Shown: positions 6,486-9,967 of the stretch, piece after piece | Numbering within the stretch: the stretch's first letter is position 1 | Layout of the letters: each line of letters begins with the position of its first letter | Assembly: GCA_900550745.1 (NCBI GenBank) | Contig: URTO01000044.1 | Location: 1-9,967, forward strand | Source: an uncultured Desulfovibrio sp. | Lineage (GTDB): Bacteria > Desulfobacterota > Desulfovibrionia > Desulfovibrionales > Desulfovibrionaceae | DNA: 9,967 nucleotides | Direction of reading: 5' to 3' | Notes under the pieces: generated by a model | Told to the model about the DNA's origin: nothing | What the model saw: only the letters and a program-made list of their open reading frames with translations | The model's database searches: none | Program-made: the position numbers and the translations under genes

Positions 6486-8461
6486 GGCATTATCTCTTTC
6501 TGGAATGTAAACAGGTAGATGGTGTTCTGTTGCTTCAAGTGGTGGTTCGTCCCGGCAATGGGCTGCTCGTGGGCAATGTTGAGGCTGCACAGGCCGGTTC
6601 TCCGCTCAGGGGACCAAGCGTACAGGGTATGGAAGCTTTCGAGCGTCACCGCGCTCACTACCATGATGCCGCCCGGCGCCAGCCTTTCCATGCACGCCTC
6701 CAGCAGTTCCGGCAAGCCCCTCCCGCCTCCGCCGATGAAGACGCGGTCGGGGGGAGGGAGGAGGGAAGGGGCGGAGATGCCGGGGGAAGGGGAGAGGAAA
6801 CCCTTCTGAAGAAGGGTTGTCCTCTCCCCTTCCCCCGGGCCCCCATCCCCTCTCTTTCCCAAGACTTTCGACTGGTGGGGAGGCTGCGCGGCGGGAGTTC
6901 CGTTGTATGGGGAGGCAAAGGGGTTGCCGGACTGCCCGCCGGGGGGCACGCTGCCGCGCGGAGAGGCTGGGGAAATGGCGGTCGCCGCAATGCCGCACGC
7001 GGAGGAGGGGTCGGATTTCGTCCTATGGCTGTACGCCTTGGGCATTTCGCCGCACGGTGAGGCGGGCATGGGATGTTCCCTGTTCCCAGCCTCCCGCACG
7101 GAAGTTTCATTATGCGTGGCGTCGTGGGTGTTGGGCCGGGGAAGGCCGGGCGTGCCGCTTGGCAGGCTGTCGATGGACGAGGCGGGGGAAATGGTGACCG
7201 TCCATTCTTTCCTGTCCGCAATGCCGCACGGGGAGGAGGGTTCGGATTCAGCCCTATGGCTGTACGCCTTGGGCGTTTTGCCGCACGGGTAGGCGGGCAT
7301 GGGATGTTCCCCATTTCCAGCCTCCCGCACGGAAGTTTCATTATACGGGGCGTCGGGGGTGCTGGGCCGGGGAAGGCCGGGCATGCCGTTTGGCAGGCTG
7401 CCGATGGACGAGGCGCGGATAAGCCCAAGGGCGTCACCGATGTGGAGCGTATAATTGGGGACGCCCAGACGGGCGCGGTTGCGCTCAATGATTGCGCCGC
7501 GTTCGGGTTTGCGTTCGATGCCGATGACGTTGAGGTTGGGCCGCAGCCCGGCGGCTTCCAGCCCCACGGAACCGCTTCCGGCCCCGATGTCCCACAGCGT
7601 GCCCCATGCCGGAAGCCGCAGCCGCGACAGGATCACCGCCCGCACGTCGGAGGCGGTAATCAGGTTGTTTTCGCGTTCATAGTCTTCTTCAGGAAGCCCA
7701 AGGGTGAGTATCGGCGCCGGGATACTGCGGACTGCGGGGGCGTCTTCGCGGGGGCCGGGGCGCGCATCAAGGGCAAAGCGGGCGACGCTATGGGGGGCGC
7801 AGCCCCAATGGTTCGGAAGCAGAAGCAGGATGGACGTAGGGCCGCATTCAGTGCGGGCCAGATCCGCCAGTGGGCCTGAAAAGAGGCGTTCCTTGGGCGA
7901 ACCGAGGCGTTCGGCAATGACGGCGGCGCGTTCGGCGGACGCGGGATGGAGCTTGAGCACTGCCTGCGCGATGGCATGGGCGGGGTAGCGGCTTCCGGCA
8001 TAGGCTACGGAAAGCGGGGCTTCGGCAATGGCGCGGGCGGGCAAGGCTTCGCCGGAATGTGCGCTGAACAGGCGGGCGTCCTGCCACGGCAAGCCGAGCC
8101 GATGAAACAGCGCCTGAAAAGCGGTAATGCCGGGATGATGCACGATGGCGTCATCGGGGCGGGCCATGCCGGAAAGCGTGCCCCCGAACCCGTGGTACAG
8201 CGCATCGCCTGAAGCCAATACCACGACGTGCCGCCCGGCCCGGCACAAGGCGAGGGCATCCGCCGCATCCTCACGGGCTTTCGCGCCGATGATCCGGGTC
8301 AAACGGGCCTCCACAGGACAGGCTCCCAGAAGCGCCCGTGAACCAAATACCACGTCCGCCCGGCCGATCAGCCCCAGCGTTTCGGCGTCCTTGGGAAAGC
8401 CGACGCCGCACGATACGACATCAATGCGTCCCGCTTCCGTATCCGTTCCGTTGCCGCCCAT
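6482..8461 (-). CDS. cbiET: CbiE-CbiT fusion (cobalt-precorrin-7 C5-methyltransferase / cobalt-precorrin-6B C15-methyltransferase, decarboxylating) with a large insert in CbiT
   Basis: A 659-residue fusion resembling CobL. Residues ~13-230 are CbiE, with IDVVSCGVGFP (13-23), VVFGSRALL (37-45), VVLASGDALYHG (80-91) and VHHPGITAFQALFHRLGL (107-124). Residues ~245-659 are CbiT, a Rossmann SAM methyltransferase: ITASDVRAVILSRL (258-271), motif I DIGAGSGSVGLEA (291-303), motif II VIGIERKPE (312-320), HIGDALGLIRA (340-350), then after a ~220-residue insert DRVFIGGGGRGLPELLEA (572-589), GGIMVVSAVTLES (597-609) and LNIAHEQPIAG (627-637). In a normal CbiT, the GDA helix passes almost directly to the DRVFIGG strand, so the insert splits the fold in a loop. 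I chose ATG at 8461 (AGGA 9 nt upstream) over an in-frame TTG at 8470. Both catalytic halves look intact; whether CbiT tolerates the insert is untested. Confidence 0.92.
   Translation of the reverse strand: MGGNGTDTEAGRIDVVSCGVGFPKDAETLGLIGRADVVFGSRALLGACPVEARLTRIIGAKAREDAADALALCRAGRHVVVLASGDALYHGFGGTLSGMARPDDAIVHHPGITAFQALFHRLGLPWQDARLFSAHSGEALPARAIAEAPLSVAYAGSRYPAHAIAQAVLKLHPASAERAAVIAERLGSPKERLFSGPLADLARTECGPTSILLLLPNHWGCAPHSVARFALDARPGPREDAPAVRSIPAPILTLGLPEEDYERENNLITASDVRAVILSRLRLPAWGTLWDIGAGSGSVGLEAAGLRPNLNVIGIERKPERGAIIERNRARLGVPNYTLHIGDALGLIRASSIGSLPNGMPGLPRPSTPDAPYNETSVREAGNGEHPMPAYPCGKTPKAYSHRAESEPSSPCGIADRKEWTVTISPASSIDSLPSGTPGLPRPNTHDATHNETSVREAGNREHPMPASPCGEMPKAYSHRTKSDPSSACGIAATAISPASPRGSVPPGGQSGNPFASPYNGTPAAQPPHQSKVLGKRGDGGPGEGERTTLLQKGFLSPSPGISAPSLLPPPDRVFIGGGGRGLPELLEACMERLAPGGIMVVSAVTLESFHTLYAWSPERRTGLCSLNIAHEQPIAGTNHHLKQQNTIYLFTFQKEIMP
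6780..6868. repeat. Complete palindromic repeat element inside cbiET
   Basis: An inverted repeat with a left arm at 6780-6807 and right arm at 6810-6838 that pair perfectly except for one extra base in the right arm, closing on a 2-4 nt loop (TGAA region). The arm begins CCGGGGGAAGGGGAGAGGA and ends CCCTTCT. The right flank 6839-6868 (GCCCCCATCCCC...TTTCCCAAGACTTT) is shared with the copy at 1-54. The structure resembles REP/BIME-like or Rickettsia-palindromic-element-like sequences; I see no transposase. On RNA it would form a very strong hairpin in the middle of an open reading frame. Confidence 0.8.
6965..7411 (-). repeat. Tandem in-frame repeat (231-bp unit, two copies) in cbiET
   Basis: Unit 1 is 7411-7181 (77 codons) and unit 2 is 7180-6965 (72 codons). 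The plus-strand marker CTATGGCTGTACGCCTTGGG occurs at 7023 and 7254, giving a period of 231 = 77 x 3. The encoded units share SSIxSLPxGxPGLPRP, NETSVREAGNxEHPMPA, PCGxxPKAYSHR and GIA...ISPA. Unit 2 lacks about five codons near its end (DRKEWTV-type segment shortened). Substitutions between units are scattered rather than clustered, and conservation of the protein and of the DNA are both high, so I cannot tell by eye whether selection acts on the protein. Confidence 0.88.
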
Positions 8462-8601
8462 AGCCTTCAATCCTTTAGGGTGTTGACCATCAACTTATTG
8501 TTGTTTTTCGTTTTATAGAAAGAATGAACCGTGTTGGGATAAGCCATTCCGTTGCCGACGCTTCAGCCCCGGCGTTTCGGCGTCCTTGGGAAAACAATGC
8601 C
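8462..8601 (-). promoter_or_regulatory. cbiD-cbiET intergenic region, AT-rich, possible weak promoter
   Basis: This 140-nt gap is the longest in the cluster and is markedly AT-rich between 8490 and 8530, unlike its surroundings. On the transcribed strand a TATAAA lies at about 8516-8511, but no good -35 element sits 16-18 nt before it. A short inverted repeat GTTGA-CCA-TCAAC spans 8482-8494. AGGA 9 nt before the ATG is the cbiET ribosome binding site. A weak hairpin (8554-8581) follows the cbiD stop but has no T-run. An internal promoter is possible, not shown. Confidence 0.3.
8563..8593 (-). pseudogene. Duplicated fragment of the cbiE 5' coding region
   Basis: Bases 8563-8593 match 8368-8398 inside cbiE over 31 positions with a single difference (8571 G versus 8376 A). 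In cbiE these bases encode FPKDAETLGL near the SAM-site loop of the protein; in the intergenic copy the minus strand reads FPKDAETPGL. A further short match (CCGTTGCCG) lies beside both copies. This looks like a remnant of a partial duplication of the start of cbiE, about 195 bp upstream of the original. It is too short to be functional as a gene. Confidence 0.6.
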
Positions 8602-9891
8602 TCAGTCCTTTTTGCCGTCTAGAAAATAGGTTAGGCCAATCATTCCGCTGTGTTCAGGAGGTTCCGCTTGCCTCCCGTTTTTTGTTCCGGGCGCTTCGGA
8701 GGAAGAAGAGGCATGGGGAGGCTCGCCTTGTCCCGATAAAGGCGTTCCGCTGCCTTCCGGCTCTTTCCGCCCGCCCCGTTTTTCTTCAAATAAAAAGTGC
8801 CCTTCAAAATCAAAGACAAGCAGCCGCAGCGCGACGCCTTCCCCGCAGCGGCGGGCGAACTGTCCGAGGGCGGTGCGGGCGAGGCGCTGGAGGATGCCGG
8901 GCCGATCCGCTTCGGGGATGGACAGAAGCGCTTCCCGCACGGAAACGCTGTGCGCCAGCGCATCGTGCAGGGCCTTTTCCCCCGGCAGGTGCTTCCGTAC
9001 CTCGGCACGCAGCAAGTCCATGTCCTGACTGACCTTGTGGGCATGGGTGTTCTCAAAACCCGCCGCATATTTGCACAACTTCCCCGCCATGCAGGCCACG
9101 GCGATTTCGCGCATCCCGTATTCACAGGCCGCGGCGAGGCTCTCCGCGATAAAGTCCCCGATACAGGCAAACGCCGTCTCAGGCAGGTGGGGAAGCCGCC
9201 GTTCCGCGCCGGACTTCGTGCGCCCGCCGGTGCAGAACACCATTGTCGTCCCGTGGGCCGTATGGTGCGATTTTACGCAAATCCGCACGGTTTCGATATA
9301 GGCTTCGTGGCTGTAGGGGCGCACGAGCCCGGTCGTTCCGAGGATCGAGATCCCGCCGACAACGCCAAGGAGCGGGTTGAGGGTATGTTTCGCCAGCTCT
9401 TCCCCATTCTCCACGCCGATTTCCAGCAGCCAGCACCCGGCGTCGAGCCCGGCGCGGCGCAGGTTTTCCACAATCATCCGGCGCGGGCCGGTGTTGATGG
9501 CCCATTTGCCCTGTTCGCAGTCCAGGCCGGGGCGGGTACACAGCCCTACGCCCGCCGCACCGCGCAGGATGACCGTACCGCCGCCTACGTTCAGCGTATA
9601 GTCTTCTTCCCGTGCGTCCGAAGCCGAGCACTTCCGCATATTTCCGAACAGGATCGCGCCGTGCGTGCAGTCCGGGTCGTCGCCGCCGTCCTTGCGGATG
9701 GCCGCCATGTGTCCCTCATCCGGCTCAAGCAGCGGGAGCATGCGTTCCCCCCCATCGAGGAACAGCATTCGGAGAGCGGGCAGGGGCGTTTCCGGCTGCG
9801 TCAGCTGCAGCCACGCCGCCGTCGCCACCGCCGCCGCGCACGCGCCCGTGGAGTAGCCCCAGCGCAAAGTTTTTTGTTCGGTCTGTTTCAT
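8602..9891 (-). CDS. cbiD: Cobalt-precorrin-5B (C1)-methyltransferase CbiD
   Basis: A 429-residue CbiD, which methylates C1 of cobalt-precorrin-5B with SAM to give cobalt-precorrin-6A. It is unrelated in fold to the other precorrin methyltransferases. Signature segments are LRWGYSTGACAAAVATAA (9-26), RKDGGDDPDCTHGA (66-79), GVGLCTRPGL (114-123), WAINTGPRRMI (130-140), NPLLGVVGGISILGTTG (172-188), AVACMAGKLCKYAAG (264-278) and THAHK (282-286). The family core ends near residue 371 (FDFEGHFLFEEK); 372-429 is a Gly/Ser/Pro-rich tail, although the end (GMIGLTYFLDGKKD) is less skewed. The ATG at 9891 is the only sensible start, since no ATG, GTG or TTG precedes it in frame nearby; no clear Shine-Dalgarno is visible before it. 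It is the first cobalamin gene in the window and is followed by cbiET after 140 nt. Confidence 0.95.
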   Translation of the reverse strand: MKQTEQKTLRWGYSTGACAAAVATAAWLQLTQPETPLPALRMLFLDGGERMLPLLEPDEGHMAAIRKDGGDDPDCTHGAILFGNMRKCSASDAREEDYTLNVGGGTVILRGAAGVGLCTRPGLDCEQGKWAINTGPRRMIVENLRRAGLDAGCWLLEIGVENGEELAKHTLNPLLGVVGGISILGTTGLVRPYSHEAYIETVRICVKSHHTAHGTTMVFCTGGRTKSGAERRLPHLPETAFACIGDFIAESLAAACEYGMREIAVACMAGKLCKYAAGFENTHAHKVSQDMDLLRAEVRKHLPGEKALHDALAHSVSVREALLSIPEADRPGILQRLARTALGQFARRCGEGVALRLLVFDFEGHFLFEEKRGGRKEPEGSGTPLSGQGEPPHASSSSEAPGTKNGRQAEPPEHSGMIGLTYFLDGKKD

Positions 9892-9920
9892 GGCGCGTTG
9901 GATCGGGTTGGGGTATGCGA

Positions 9921-9967
9921 ACTGGGGGAGGGGAGGGAAAACCTTTCTGGAGAAAGGTTTTCCCTCC
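9921..9967. repeat. Palindromic repeat element at the right window edge (partial)
   Basis: A perfect inverted repeat: GGAGGGAAAACCTTTCT at 9932-9948 pairs base for base with 9951-9967 around a 2-nt centre (GG). The stem probably continues, because the left side extends as CTGGGGGAGG and the window ends before its partner. The layout (G-rich outer arm, A-run, CCTTTCT, closing loop) matches the element at 6780-6838 in order but not in exact sequence, so they are family members. It sits ~40 nt upstream of the cbiD start, in its leader, where it could act as an upstream terminator or an RNA processing site. Confidence 0.75.

Larger units (their letters stand above)
6752..7411 (-). other. Repeat-built in-frame insert in the CbiT domain
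   Basis: About 660 nt (residues ~351-570) of Pro/Ser/Gly-rich sequence lies between the CbiT motifs HIGDALGLIRA and DRVFIGGGG. In the direction of translation it holds two tandem ~77-residue repeats, a more degenerate ~35-residue stretch that may be a third partial copy (SPRGSVPPGG...SPYNGTP), and a palindromic repeat element read through in frame (GPGEGERTTLLQKGFLSPSP). No stop codon interrupts it. There are no intein splice motifs (no N-terminal Cys/Ser block with His motifs, no C-terminal HN-Cys/Ser/Thr), so protein splicing is not supported. Confidence 0.85.

Noticed and set aside
6486..6590. An upstream start for the CbiF-G-H fusion at 6590
   Set aside because: The extra 35 residues overlap the cbiET 3' end and match nothing; the CbiF domain starts directly after the ATG at 6485 in an ATGA overlap.
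6752..7411. Intein or self-splicing intron within CbiT
   Set aside because: No intein splicing motifs, no intron-encoded protein, and the insert is built of tandem repeats with a continuous frame.
8554..8581. Rho-independent terminator after cbiD
   Set aside because: The stem is 8 bp with a 2-nt bulge and a ~10-nt loop and is not followed by a T-run on the transcribed strand.
9892..9967. Cobalamin riboswitch upstream of cbiD
   Set aside because: Only 76 nt of leader is in the window and no B12-box-like sequence is visible; one could still exist beyond the edge.

Overview
The window is a densely packed, GC-rich stretch of a bacterial chromosome in which all five genes lie on the minus strand and all belong to anaerobic (cobalt-early) cobalamin biosynthesis. 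Reading in the direction of transcription (right to left) the order is cbiD (9891-8602), a cbiE-cbiT fusion (8461-6482), a cbiF-cbiG-cbiH triple fusion (6485-3882), cbiA fused to a chloramphenicol-phosphotransferase-like kinase domain (3856-1673), and cobD (1579-59). The presence of CbiD, CbiG, CbiT and a CbiA that starts from cobyrinate identifies the oxygen-independent route. The pathway fusions, the high GC and a G-rich palindromic repeat of a type I associate with Desulfovibrio-like genomes suggest a strictly anaerobic Desulfovibrionaceae-like organism. That placement is inference, not proof.

The genes cover a nearly continuous part of the pathway. CbiH (C17 methylation and ring contraction), CbiF (C11 methylation) and CbiG (lactone opening, loss of acetaldehyde) act in succession and are joined in one polypeptide. 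CbiD (C1 methylation) comes next, then, after a reductase not in the window, CbiT (C15 methylation and decarboxylation) and CbiE (C5 methylation), also joined. CbiA amidates side chains a and c, and CobD makes aminopropanol phosphate for the lower-ligand arm. cbiL, cbiJ, cbiC, cbiP, cbiB and the cobUST functions are not in the window. Gaps are 140 nt (cbiD/cbiET), a 4-nt ATGA overlap (cbiET/cbiFGH), 25 nt (cbiFGH/cbiA) and 93 nt (cbiA/cobD), which fits one operon.

Two things stand out. First, the C-terminal ~175 residues of CbiA form a complete P-loop kinase domain of the CPT family with its catalytic motifs intact. It sits directly upstream of cobD, whose substrate is a phosphorylated amino acid (L-threonine phosphate), so a role as a missing pathway kinase is an attractive but unproven idea. 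Second, the genes carry repeat-derived low-complexity additions: a ~220-residue insert in the middle of the CbiT fold made of a 77-residue tandem repeat plus a palindromic repeat element, a ~127-residue CobD tail encoded by an out-of-frame ~209-bp tandem duplication, a ~79-residue linker in CbiA, and a ~58-residue CbiD tail. Copies of the palindromic element also lie at both window edges, so the region looks like a target for repeat expansion that has kept its reading frames open.
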